Below, one piece after another: positions 5,508-11,594 of a stretch of DNA of 11,594 nucleotides (the stretch's first letter is position 1; every line of letters begins with the position of its first letter). The stretch lies in assembly GCA_007129655.1 (NCBI GenBank), contig SKVC01000027.1, positions 1-11,594 on the forward strand, in the 5' to 3' direction. The stretch comes from Thermoplasmata archaeon. GTDB lineage: Archaea; Thermoplasmatota; Thermoplasmata; Halarchaeoplasmatales; Halarchaeoplasmataceae. The notes under the pieces are model-generated. The model was not told where the DNA came from. It ran no database searches and saw only the letters and a list, made by a program, of their open reading frames with translations. Both the position numbers and the translations under genes were made by a program.

Positions 5508-6803
5508 ATGGCCGAAGAAAGATTCACAAACATAAAAGAGATACTTGACGGGCAGCATACTGGAAAGGAGATAGGTATACGCGGATGGGTACATCGTACC
5601 AGGAACATAGGTAAGATGGTCTTCCTGAATGTTCGTGATCCCACAGGTGTGGTCCAGGCCATGGTTTCCAGCGATGCTGTAGAATCTTTCGAAGAGGTGA
5701 AGGCATTACTGGTCGAATCGTCGGTCAAATTACAGGGAGAAGTTATCGAAGACAAGCGGGCTCCCGGCGGTTTCGAGATACGGGTATCCGATATAGAGAT
5801 AGTCCACGCCGCAGATGTATTTCCGATACAGGAAGACCAGAGCGTTGAACATCTTTTGGAAAACAGACATCTTTGGCTTCGCTCTACTTACATGAGGGAT
5901 ATACTGACGGTCCGCTCAACCGTATTCGGAGCTATACACGAATATTTCCGTGATAACGGTTATAAGGAATTTCAATCACCCATACTAACCCCGCTGGCCT
6001 GCGAAGGCGGTTCCACACTGTTCCCGGTAGACTACTTCGACGACGAGGTCTACCTGGCCCAGAGCTGGCAGCTCTATGCGGAAGCGGCCATCTTTGGATT
6101 GGGAAATATATACACCATAGCACCGAGTTTCAGAGCGGAAAAATCACGTACCTCGCGGCATCTGACGGAATACTGGCACGCTGAAGTAGAGGCACCGTGG
6201 CTGCAGTTCGACGAGCTATTAGAACTGGCGGAAGGTATGGTATGTCATGTAACCAAAAAAGTTCTGGAACAAGATGCGGATGAGATCAAAAATCTCCGAG
6301 AAGGAGATATAGAGTATCTCGAAAAAGTAAAGCCTCCATTCCATAGGATAACATACGAAGAGGCTATCTCGATACTGCAGAAAAGCGGGATGGATGTAGA
6401 GTACGGTGCGGATCTCGGTACTCCGCACGAGCGAGAGCTTACGAAGATATACGATAAGCCGGTGTTCGTAACTCATTATCCTAAGGAAATAAAGGCATTC
6501 TACATGAAGAGAGCCGAAGACGATAGTAAAGTATTGGGTTTCGACCTTTTAGTTCCCAATGTAGGAGAGCTCATAGGAGGTTCGGAGAGAGAAACCAGTA
6601 TAGACTCGCTGGAAGAGAGATTGAAAGAAGAAGATGAAGACACTTCCATTTACAGCTGGTTCCTGGATACACGCAGATACGGCAGCGTCCCCCATGCAGG
6701 CTTCGGGCTAGGCGTTGAACGGTTGGTGATGTGGCTCTGCGACCTGGAGCATATAAGAGACGCTATACCGTTCCCGAGAACGCCCAGCAGATACAGACCT
6801 TAG
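5508..6803 (+). CDS. asnS: Asparaginyl-tRNA synthetase (archaeal, class IIb)
   Basis: This cytoplasmic enzyme charges tRNA-Asn with asparagine using ATP. The 431-aa protein has an N-terminal OB-fold anticodon-binding domain (IGIRGWVHRTRNIGKMVFL, about 22-40) and a class II catalytic core. Key parts are LACEGGSTLFPVDYF (the loop that recognises asparagine), motif 2 FRAEKSRTSRHLTEYWHAEVE broken as F208-R209-A-E then RHLTE, the GGSERE segment, and motif 3 GFGLGVERL (398-406), ending in IPFPRTPSRYRP. The ACEGG and FPRTP patterns match archaeal AsnRS and differ from archaeal AspRS. The ATG at 5508 is chosen because homology begins there and a TATA box lies just upstream. The same frame is open further upstream, but that stretch overlaps the antitoxin promoter and looks non-coding. 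The last 4 bp overlap the convergent M20 gene. Direct charging of Asn-tRNA implies the organism does not depend only on the GatCAB route. Confidence 0.93.
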   Translation: MAEERFTNIKEILDGQHTGKEIGIRGWVHRTRNIGKMVFLNVRDPTGVVQAMVSSDAVESFEEVKALLVESSVKLQGEVIEDKRAPGGFEIRVSDIEIVHAADVFPIQEDQSVEHLLENRHLWLRSTYMRDILTVRSTVFGAIHEYFRDNGYKEFQSPILTPLACEGGSTLFPVDYFDDEVYLAQSWQLYAEAAIFGLGNIYTIAPSFRAEKSRTSRHLTEYWHAEVEAPWLQFDELLELAEGMVCHVTKKVLEQDADEIKNLREGDIEYLEKVKPPFHRITYEEAISILQKSGMDVEYGADLGTPHERELTKIYDKPVFVTHYPKEIKAFYMKRAEDDSKVLGFDLLVPNVGELIGGSERETSIDSLEERLKEEDEDTSIYSWFLDTRRYGSVPHAGFGLGVERLVMWLCDLEHIRDAIPFPRTPSRYRP

Positions 6804-7852
6804 GCCATCCTTCTGGCATATTCGACGTATATTTTCACGATGTCGACCAGATCATCAATATCGATCCATTCATCAGGTTTATGGGCCACATCAACTTGAC
6901 CGGGCCCGAATATAAATGTATTAGGATTGGTCTTGAAGAATCGAACCATCTCTGTTCCGTAGGGGACGGACCACAGCTCTGTACCAGCCAGCTTGAGCAT
7001 CGTTGTGATACATTCTGATTCCGGATCCACGTACACCGGATCTAAGTACTGGATCAATTCATATTCATGCTCCTGGGATACAGAATCAAATAAAAACTGA
7101 TGTATGCTTTTTTCATCCTGATACTCGTTGGGAAATCTGACGTCGATCTCAGCCGTGCATTCTGCCGGTATGACGTTGGTGGCACTGCCTCCGTTGACCA
7201 CATTTACACAGCACGATATCTGATCTTTACCGGTCGGGATGTTATTCAAGTTATTCATCTTCTCAAGTATCGGTAGCATCTTCACCACGGCATTCTCGCC
7301 TTTCTCGGGCATGCTCGCGTGTGCATTAACTCCGGTAGTCTTTAACTTGAATTGATACACTCCTTTTTCCTCATTAACCACCAGACCTCCCGTCGGCTCG
7401 CAGATGACCACCGCCGGAGCATCGGTTATTTCCGGCTCCTCGGCCACGGCTAGTGCTCCGTTCATGGAAACTTCTTCGTCGGTAGTAAAGATCAGTGTAA
7501 AAGGAACTTCCATTTCCAACAATCTCTTGGCGGCGGCCATCATCGAAACGCAGGGGCCTTTCATGTCCAGAGTGCCTCGTCCGTACATACGACTGCCTAC
7601 TATTTCGCCCTGGTCGTGTTTCCAACTGTCCCCAACAGGCACCGTATCCAGATGTCCGGAGAAACATACACCGTTCTTCCCGTACGAAGCGATGATAACC
7701 GGTGAATGCTCTTCTCCTGTTATAACCCGGGAACCGAGTCCCATATCGTAGAGGATGGAAACCGTCAGATCAACTATTTCGTCCATCGAATCGTTGCTAA
7801 CACTTGGTGTCAGAACCAATTTCCGCAGATTTTCTCGAATATATCGTTCCAT
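6800..7852 (-). CDS. M20-family metallopeptidase/deacylase (ArgE/DapE/LysK-like)
   Basis: A 350-aa two-zinc amidohydrolase of the M20 family. Visible elements: SGHLDTVP with metal ligand H67 and catalytic D69, GRGTLDMKG with bridging D96, TTDEEVS with catalytic E126 and ligand E127, CEPTG with E152 in the ligand region, the dimerisation (lid) domain beginning around KGVYQFKLKTTGVNAHAS, and the C-terminal ligand H324 in DVAHKPDEW. All catalytic positions are therefore present. Members remove acyl or peptide groups from amino-acid intermediates: acetylornithine deacetylase, succinyl-diaminopimelate desuccinylase, LysW-lysine hydrolase or dipeptidase. The sequence does not tell which, and no arginine or lysine synthesis genes lie nearby to decide. 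It follows the DUF131 gene by 6 bp, so the two are probably cotranscribed. It overlaps the asnS end by 4 bp. Confidence 0.9.
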   Translation of the reverse strand: MERYIRENLRKLVLTPSVSNDSMDEIVDLTVSILYDMGLGSRVITGEEHSPVIIASYGKNGVCFSGHLDTVPVGDSWKHDQGEIVGSRMYGRGTLDMKGPCVSMMAAAKRLLEMEVPFTLIFTTDEEVSMNGALAVAEEPEITDAPAVVICEPTGGLVVNEEKGVYQFKLKTTGVNAHASMPEKGENAVVKMLPILEKMNNLNNIPTGKDQISCCVNVVNGGSATNVIPAECTAEIDVRFPNEYQDEKSIHQFLFDSVSQEHEYELIQYLDPVYVDPESECITTMLKLAGTELWSVPYGTEMVRFFKTNPNTFIFGPGQVDVAHKPDEWIDIDDLVDIVKIYVEYARRMA

Positions 7853-7858
7853 ATGCTT

Positions 7859-8212
7859 TCAAAAGAACCAAAATAGGTAAACCAATAAAAGGATGATGGC
7901 TAAAACAAGGCCGAGATACAGCATATTTCGGGTTATATCGGTGTCGGAGCCGAAGACGATAGGTATGGGTCCGATGAACACGACACCGCCGTAGCTCTTT
8001 TCCACACGGGTATCTTGTTCGTAAAAGGGGATAAAGAACAACAACAGAAAGCCGGCTAAAAACAACAGTATTCCCAACGCCAGCAGAACACCGCCTCCGT
8101 ATATCACCGGTATGAATAGTAACAGGGCTACCCGGGCCTCACCTAAAAGTACCGATGCTGCAATGAGTACCAAAGCAGCCGCCATCATTGTCAGTGGAAA
8201 TATCTTTTTCAT
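7859..8212 (-). CDS. DUF131-family membrane protein
   Basis: A 117-aa integral membrane protein with about four hydrophobic segments: near residues 4-23, 28-45 and 45-62 with little loop between them, then a polar stretch (YEQDTRVEKSYGG) and a last helix of about 96-117 rich in Leu/Val/Phe. The segment GGVVFIGPIPIVFGSD just before the last helix is the hallmark of the archaeal DUF131 family (PF01998/TIGR00304), whose function is unknown. First gene of a likely two-gene unit with the M20 enzyme 6 bp downstream. The pairing does not by itself suggest a shared function. The start ATG at 8212 (MKKIFPLTMM) has no obvious Shine-Dalgarno sequence. Divergent from tRNA-Pro. Confidence 0.8.
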   Translation of the reverse strand: MKKIFPLTMMAAALVLIAASVLLGEARVALLLFIPVIYGGGVLLALGILLFLAGFLLLFFIPFYEQDTRVEKSYGGVVFIGPIPIVFGSDTDITRNMLYLGLVLAIILLLVYLFWFF

Positions 8213-8259
8213 CGAGCTAAATTATACAATAAGTAGGTAAATAGTTTTACATAGATAAC

Positions 8260-8269
8260 TTTTATAATC
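8260..8269 (+). promoter_or_regulatory. TATA box of tRNA-Pro
   Basis: TTTTATAATC ends 27 bp before the first base of the tRNA, the expected distance for an archaeal TATA box. The rest of 8213-8296 holds no gene. Confidence 0.5.
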
Positions 8270-8296
8270 AACTCCTTGATTGCCCTGCACCGATCA

Positions 8297-8371
8297 GGGC
8301 CCGTGGGGTAGCTTGGTCCATCCTTCGGCGTTCGGGACGCCGGAACCCGAATTCAAATTTCGGCGGGCCCA
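8297..8371 (+). tRNA. tRNA-Pro (anticodon CGG)
   Basis: All four arms fold. Acceptor GGGCCCG pairs with CGGGCCC plus discriminator A at 8371. The D arm is GGGT with its partner TCCT (one G-T and one weak pair, as is common in archaeal tRNA-Pro). The anticodon stem is CGGCG/CGCCG with loop TTCGGGA, giving anticodon CGG, which reads proline codon CCG. The variable loop is GAAC. The T arm is CCGAA/TTCGG with loop TTCAAAT. 75 nt, no intron, CCA not encoded. It lies convergent to the hypothetical gene that ends 3 bp after it. Confidence 0.95.
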
Positions 8372-8374
8372 CTT

Positions 8375-8797
8375 TCACTCTTCAGTTTCTATACGCGATA
8401 GCCAAACACCTTCGGGTATATCGTCGTAGATATCGATTCGATCCGAATCTTCGTCGTCATAATCTATGTTCAATTCGGATAGGATCTTGATCTTATCCGT
8501 ATGGAAGAGCCAGTAATGTATTCGCCATTCCCTACCATCATACAAAGTAGTTTCTTCACGCTCGGTGGTCAGTAAGCCGGCATCTTCGAGCATATAAAAG
8601 ACGTCACGATCTTCTTGTTCCAGTATGTTATCTATTATCCTCTCGCTGAATCCAAAGAAATGAAGAACATGTTCGGCCATGATCTTGGCTGCACTATCCT
8701 CCATCCTCCGTCCGTCTATGCCATTCTTTATGGCATGGGCCAATGTTTCTATCTTTAGCGGAAGTGACTTCCGTCCGTCTCCATTATTATCGCTCAT
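8375..8797 (-). CDS. Conserved hypothetical archaeal protein (DUF6015-like, winged-helix look)
   Basis: A soluble, acidic 140-aa protein. Residues about 15-85 look helical and then end in a small beta hairpin: AEHVLHFFGFSERIIDNIL, RDVFYMLEDAGLLTTEREE and GREWRIHYWLF, which reads like a winged helix-turn-helix fold in which TTEREE/GREWRIHYW would form the wing. From memory this resembles the family named DUF6015 in Thermoplasmatota; I cannot verify that here. The C-terminus is strongly acidic (DYDDEDSDRIDIYDD). The function is unknown; a transcription factor-like role is possible but not shown. It has its own promoter, is separated by 72 bp from the upstream PIN gene, and its end abuts the tRNA-Pro gene tail-to-tail. 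AAAGGAT 6 nt before the ATG supports this start. Confidence 0.75.
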   Translation of the reverse strand: MSDNNGDGRKSLPLKIETLAHAIKNGIDGRRMEDSAAKIMAEHVLHFFGFSERIIDNILEQEDRDVFYMLEDAGLLTTEREETTLYDGREWRIHYWLFHTDKIKILSELNIDYDDEDSDRIDIYDDIPEGVWLSRIETEE

Positions 8798-8840
8798 GAG
8801 TATCCTTTCTAATCGCAGTATTATATCTTGTTTTCGTACC

Positions 8841-8850
8841 TATATATAAC
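8841..8850 (-). promoter_or_regulatory. TATA box of the DUF6015-like gene
   Basis: On the minus strand GTTATATATA at 8841-8850 lies in the spacer between the PIN gene end (8870) and the ATG at 8797. It predicts a start near 8820 and a leader of about 20-25 nt, so this gene is probably transcribed apart from the ftsY-PIN cluster. Confidence 0.55.
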
Positions 8851-8869
8851 TTTTGCCACATCGCTCGAA

Positions 8870-9817
8870 CTAAACCATAGCTTCTCGAAGTTCCTTCCAG
8901 GCATCGTTCACAGGGTCTATAGATAGAGTTTCGAAATCCTTCAGCTTTTTGAAGAAAATGTTATCGTATCCGCTACATAAAAGCTGCCAGTTCTCCCAAT
9001 GTCCCATGTTCTTCCACTGCCAACCTGAATCTAGTTCTATATAATGCAGCCTGCCCCGTTCTTTCCATGATATCTCTATCTTGCCGAATTCGACCGCCAT
9101 CTCGTATAGTATCCTAGATAGCAAGATTGTGTCTCCTCTCGGTTGCTGAATATCGTATCCGTTTTTTATCATCTTCGGATGCTTGACTCTGACGGCTTTG
9201 AGTCCTTCAGCTTTACCCAGAGATACATTGGTCTTATCCATGGATAAAAAGAAAACTCCTTTGTTCATGTTGAATTCGGTAACAAAGTTTCTGAACTGAT
9301 CACGTATCAAAGAATCGGCATTTTCCAGCCGAGAACTGTCTTCGTCCGCATAGCGAAGTTGTTGCGGATTTGTTTTCCCTACAACATGAACCGACGAGCC
9401 GGAACTGCCTCTGTTTTCTTGTAGTACCATCATCTCCTGAAGTGCACGGAATCCTAATCTTCCTATATGTGTAAGTCTCCCTTTGACTTTGTGGTTTGCG
9501 GCATTTTCTATCTCTTTCATCACCACACCGGGCACGACGATGAGCAGCCAGTTAGGCATCTTGGAGTATGAATATGGATTGACCTCTTCAAGTGCGCTTA
9601 GCAGATGCTCGGAGATTATGCAGTTGTAGAGTATATTAGTATCCAATCCCAAAACAAGGTCCTCGTTATCAATGAGCTTCTTGGCCACTAGATTGATACC
9701 GTATGGTTTGATCAACCCGCTTCTGCACATAGCTGCGGTCATGGAATTCAAGACGATATCCCTGTCGTTTACTATTTTTATATTGTAATCCGTGGGCGAG
9801 CCGCTCACGGAAAACAA
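8870..9817 (-). CDS. Large PIN-domain protein (putative RNase), start uncertain
   Basis: A 315-aa protein from a TTG at 9817. PIN nuclease signs: LGLDTNILYN with acidic D59, VPGVVMKEIEN with E102, ADSLIRDQF with D168/D173, and FFLSMDKTNVSLG with D194, in the order and spacing of the metal-binding acids of PIN ribonucleases. A C-terminal extension (about 215-315) contains tryptophan-rich ISWKERGRLHYIEL and SGWQWKNMGHWENWQ. It is far longer than VapC toxins (about 130 aa) and has no antitoxin beside it, so a housekeeping role in RNA processing or decay is more likely; that is inference. The frame continues upstream without a stop to 9988 and reads as sensible protein (KKHIRKGRLIDFPIQQ, then AIKKNVGNIVVKSKP) from just after the ftsY stop, but contains no ATG, GTG or TTG. 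The true start may be an unusual ATT or ACG near 9956-9961 preceded by GGAGAGTGAT. Last gene of the L18Ae-pfdA-ftsY cluster. Confidence 0.8.
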   Translation of the reverse strand: MFSVSGSPTDYNIKIVNDRDIVLNSMTAAMCRSGLIKPYGINLVAKKLIDNEDLVLGLDTNILYNCIISEHLLSALEEVNPYSYSKMPNWLLIVVPGVVMKEIENAANHKVKGRLTHIGRLGFRALQEMMVLQENRGSSGSSVHVVGKTNPQQLRYADEDSSRLENADSLIRDQFRNFVTEFNMNKGVFFLSMDKTNVSLGKAEGLKAVRVKHPKMIKNGYDIQQPRGDTILLSRILYEMAVEFGKIEISWKERGRLHYIELDSGWQWKNMGHWENWQLLCSGYDNIFFKKLKDFETLSIDPVNDAWKELREAMV

Positions 9818-9965
9818 TGTTTCTTCATGGCCCTCCGATTCATCGGTAGGCTTTGACTTTACGACTATGTTGCCTACGTTCTTTTTTATGGCGGTTATAA
9901 GTAGCTGTTGAATTGGAAAATCGATCAGCCGTCCTTTTCGTATATGTTTTTTCCACGTAATTTTA

Positions 9966-10907
9966 TCACTCTCCGAACAACCTCTCAGTCATCCAATCCG
10001 GATCGAATTCTTCTAGAGCATCGTAGCTTTCACCGGTTCCGACGAAAAGTACCGGTTTTCCTACGGCATGTCCGATGGACAGTGCGCTGCCTCCCTTGGC
10101 ATCGGCGTCGATCTTGGTGAGTATAACACCGTCTACGCCCACTGATTCGTCGAAGCTTTTAGCCTGTTCGACTGCATCGTTACCGGCCAAGGCGTCACCT
10201 ACGAATATGATCATATCCGGATCGACCACCCGCTTGATCTTCTCCATCTCGTCCATCAGATTCTTGTTTGTCTGCATTCGTCCGGCGGTATCGATAAGCA
10301 CCACGTCCTTGTGCCTGGCTGTAGCGTGCTCAACGGCATCGTAACCGACTGCCGCCGGGTCGCTTCCCTTACCATGTTTGATTAGCTTGACTTCTAAACG
10401 GGACGCATGTTTCTCAAGTTGATCTATGGCTCCGGCCCGAAATGTGTCAGAGGCTGCTATAACGCATGTATAGTTCAGTTTTCGAAGACGATGAGTTATC
10501 TTTGCGATAGTGGTTGTTTTACCGGTACCGTTTACCCCTACGAACATCACAGACACCGGTTTCTTAGATTTCTTCACAAATTTATCGAAATCAATCTTCT
10601 GTATGTCCAGAGCCTTTTTGACCGCCTTTTTCAGGCTGGCTTCGATAACCTGTTCAAGATCGTAGTTGCGGTCTATCTTTTTACCGACAAGATTACTTCT
10701 TACATCCTCTTCTATCTCATCTACCACCGAAAGAGCTACATCCGCCTCCAGCAAAGCTACCTTAAGGTCCCAAAGTATTTCATCCAACTTTGATTCTTTG
10801 ATCTTAGAGCCCCAACCGTCTACGAACACTTCTTCCGGAGAGCCCTCGATATCTTTCTTACTTTTTTTAGTTATACCAGATAACTTTTCCTTTAACTTTT
10901 CAAACAC
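9966..10907 (-). CDS. ftsY: Signal recognition particle receptor FtsY
   Basis: The SRP receptor GTPase, which docks SRP-ribosome complexes at the membrane. The 313 aa form the N domain (helical, about 1-110; LDEILWDLKVALLEADVAL) and G domain: P-loop GVNGTGKTTT (124-133), DTFRAGA (154-160), DTAGR (206-210), TKIDADAKGG (264-273) and GTGE (290-293). Presence of AASDTFRAGAIDQL rather than an SRP54-type sequence, and absence of an M domain, separate it from Ffh/SRP54. It has only a short basic amphipathic start (MFEKLKEKLSGITKKSKK) and no long acidic A domain, as in other archaea; that start probably contacts the membrane. The GTG at 10907 is supported by GGGAGGG (10914-10920) 6 nt upstream. It lies 23 bp after pfdA and is probably cotranscribed with it. 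The stop TGA at 9966-9968 overlaps a possible ribosome binding site for the PIN gene. Confidence 0.97.
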   Translation of the reverse strand: MFEKLKEKLSGITKKSKKDIEGSPEEVFVDGWGSKIKESKLDEILWDLKVALLEADVALSVVDEIEEDVRSNLVGKKIDRNYDLEQVIEASLKKAVKKALDIQKIDFDKFVKKSKKPVSVMFVGVNGTGKTTTIAKITHRLRKLNYTCVIAASDTFRAGAIDQLEKHASRLEVKLIKHGKGSDPAAVGYDAVEHATARHKDVVLIDTAGRMQTNKNLMDEMEKIKRVVDPDMIIFVGDALAGNDAVEQAKSFDESVGVDGVILTKIDADAKGGSALSIGHAVGKPVLFVGTGESYDALEEFDPDWMTERLFGE

Positions 10908-10913
10908 GGTTTA

Positions 10914-10920
10914 CCCTCCC
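10914..10920 (-). promoter_or_regulatory. Strong ribosome binding site of ftsY (decides a GTG start)
   Basis: GGGAGGG on the minus strand, 6 nt from the GTG at 10907, fixes this non-ATG start of FtsY. Confidence 0.7.
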
Positions 10921-10930
10921 GACGGGGTGA

Positions 10931-11365
10931 TTATTCCTGCTGTCCCTGCATCTGTAGTTCCTGATACTCCTTTTGTAGAGCTTCTCCTAGCTCCTTATAC
11001 TCCTGTTCAAGGTTATTCAAACCGGATTCAAGTTCAGTCTTAGTACTCATGAGGTCTTTTTTTCTCCTCTCTATTATATCTGCTGCGGTTTCTACGTCTG
11101 TTTCGGCAGATATCTTAGAACCGAGACCTATCAGCACCTTATCGCTTCTACCTACTTTACAGTATATGTGCGAGTTAGCACCAGCGGGAACGAGTACTTC
11201 AGTGTCTTCGTCCTGGTCCTTAAATCGATCCGTGAGCTTCTCTGCTTCGTTGTGCTCATCTATTATACCCTTCACGTAATCAAGTTGTTCTCCCAAGGAT
11301 TCGATCTGTGAACCCATGTTTTCAAATTTACCCATTTTTTCTCTAAATTCATTTTCGTCTACCAT
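10931..11365 (-). CDS. pfdA: Prefoldin alpha subunit
   Basis: A subunit of the hexameric prefoldin (GimC) chaperone, which captures nascent chains and hands them to the thermosome in the cytoplasm. About 144 aa with the prefoldin layout: an N-terminal coiled-coil helix (EKMGKFENMGSQIESLGEQL, about 8-45), the two-hairpin core with VLVPAGANSHIYCKV and VLIGLGSKISAETDVETA, and a C-terminal coiled-coil helix (about 90-144, ending in the Gln-rich tail QMQGQQE). The core pattern LVP-G---Y and the double hairpin identify the alpha type. I favour the ATG at 11365 (MVDENEF), which has GAGGATGA just upstream. An ATG at 11374 would add three residues, overlap the L18Ae stop by 8 bp and lack a ribosome site. 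It is located between L18Ae and FtsY, a conserved archaeal order. Confidence 0.93.
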   Translation of the reverse strand: MVDENEFREKMGKFENMGSQIESLGEQLDYVKGIIDEHNEAEKLTDRFKDQDEDTEVLVPAGANSHIYCKVGRSDKVLIGLGSKISAETDVETAADIIERRKKDLMSTKTELESGLNNLEQEYKELGEALQKEYQELQMQGQQE

Positions 11366-11366
11366 T

Positions 11367-11594
11367 TTATTCATCCTCTGATTCCATTAAACCAGTTATC
11401 ACTGGATCATCGACTTTCTCAAGGTCTACTTCGTTTATATAGTCTATCTTAATGTTAGTTCTTAAGACTCTATGCTTACTACCCATTATCGATAGTATCT
11501 TCTCTCTAGCTCTTTCTTCGTTTTCGTCCATGATGTCTTTAGTGAATTTTTGCCATCCACGCCCCATCTTGAACGTTCCCTTGACTCTGTACAC
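11367..11594 (-). CDS. rpl18a: 50S ribosomal protein L18Ae (LX), 5' end at the window edge
   Basis: Encodes ribosomal protein L18Ae/LX of the large subunit. At least 75 aa: YRVKGTFKMGRGWQKFTKDI, then ENEERAREKILSIMGSKHRV and IKIDYINEV, which is the archaeal LX pattern along its whole length (known proteins about 75-80 aa). The codon at the window edge is GTG and would be a possible start, but family members usually have one or two residues before the tyrosine, so the start codon may lie just outside. The stop at 11367-11369 overlaps an alternative pfdA start. First gene in view of the cluster L18Ae - pfdA - ftsY - PIN gene. Confidence 0.92.
   Translation of the reverse strand: MYRVKGTFKMGRGWQKFTKDIMDENEERAREKILSIMGSKHRVLRTNIKIDYINEVDLEKVDDPVITGLMESEDE

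Noticed and set aside
8870..9817. VapC toxin of a toxin-antitoxin pair.
   Set aside because: The protein is over twice the VapC length, has a large extra C-terminal domain and no small antitoxin gene next to it.
10075..11279. Plus-strand frames of 76-128 codons opposite ftsY and pfdA.
   Set aside because: Shadows of well-identified minus-strand genes.

Overview
The window is archaeal, most likely from a euryarchaeote of the Thermoplasmatota type. The signs are an archaeal AsnRS, a prefoldin alpha - FtsY block downstream of ribosomal protein L18Ae/LX, a tRNA-Pro(CGG) with no encoded CCA, a DUF131 membrane protein, TATA-type promoters with short leaders, and a surface protein with an archaeal type IV pilin N-terminus. 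Assignment to the class is inference; membership of the Archaea is well supported.

Layout. 1-2201 (minus) is one uninterrupted reading frame that runs off the left edge: a giant pilin-like, probably glycosylated surface protein. A 162-bp divergent spacer with two perfect palindromes separates it from pyrF (plus, long 'type 2' OMP decarboxylase). pyrF overlaps tail-to-tail with an MFS exporter (minus) whose start region carries a perfect 9-9-9 inverted repeat, a likely operator. 4780-5400 (minus) is a toxin-antitoxin locus. The antitoxin is intact. The overlapping RelE-type toxin is broken by two insertions, each made almost entirely of a tandem pair of hairpins. Divergent from it is asnS (plus), which overlaps by 4 bp a convergent two-gene unit (DUF131 membrane protein then M20 metallopeptidase, minus). 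Then come tRNA-Pro (plus), a small wHTH-like hypothetical (minus), and the minus-strand cluster L18Ae - pfdA - ftsY - PIN-domain protein, which links translation, cotranslational folding and membrane targeting. The PIN gene has a reading frame that continues about 150 bp upstream of its first usual start codon, up to the ftsY stop.

The most unusual items are the toxin gene interrupted by paired-hairpin insertions (decay by small palindromic elements is the simplest reading; RNA-level removal or translational bypass is a speculative alternative), the very large pilin-headed surface protein with an embedded Rossmann/GATase-like domain, the PIN gene without an obvious start codon, and the palindromic operator candidates. 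No CRISPR array, IS transposase, integrase or complete novel defence system was seen.
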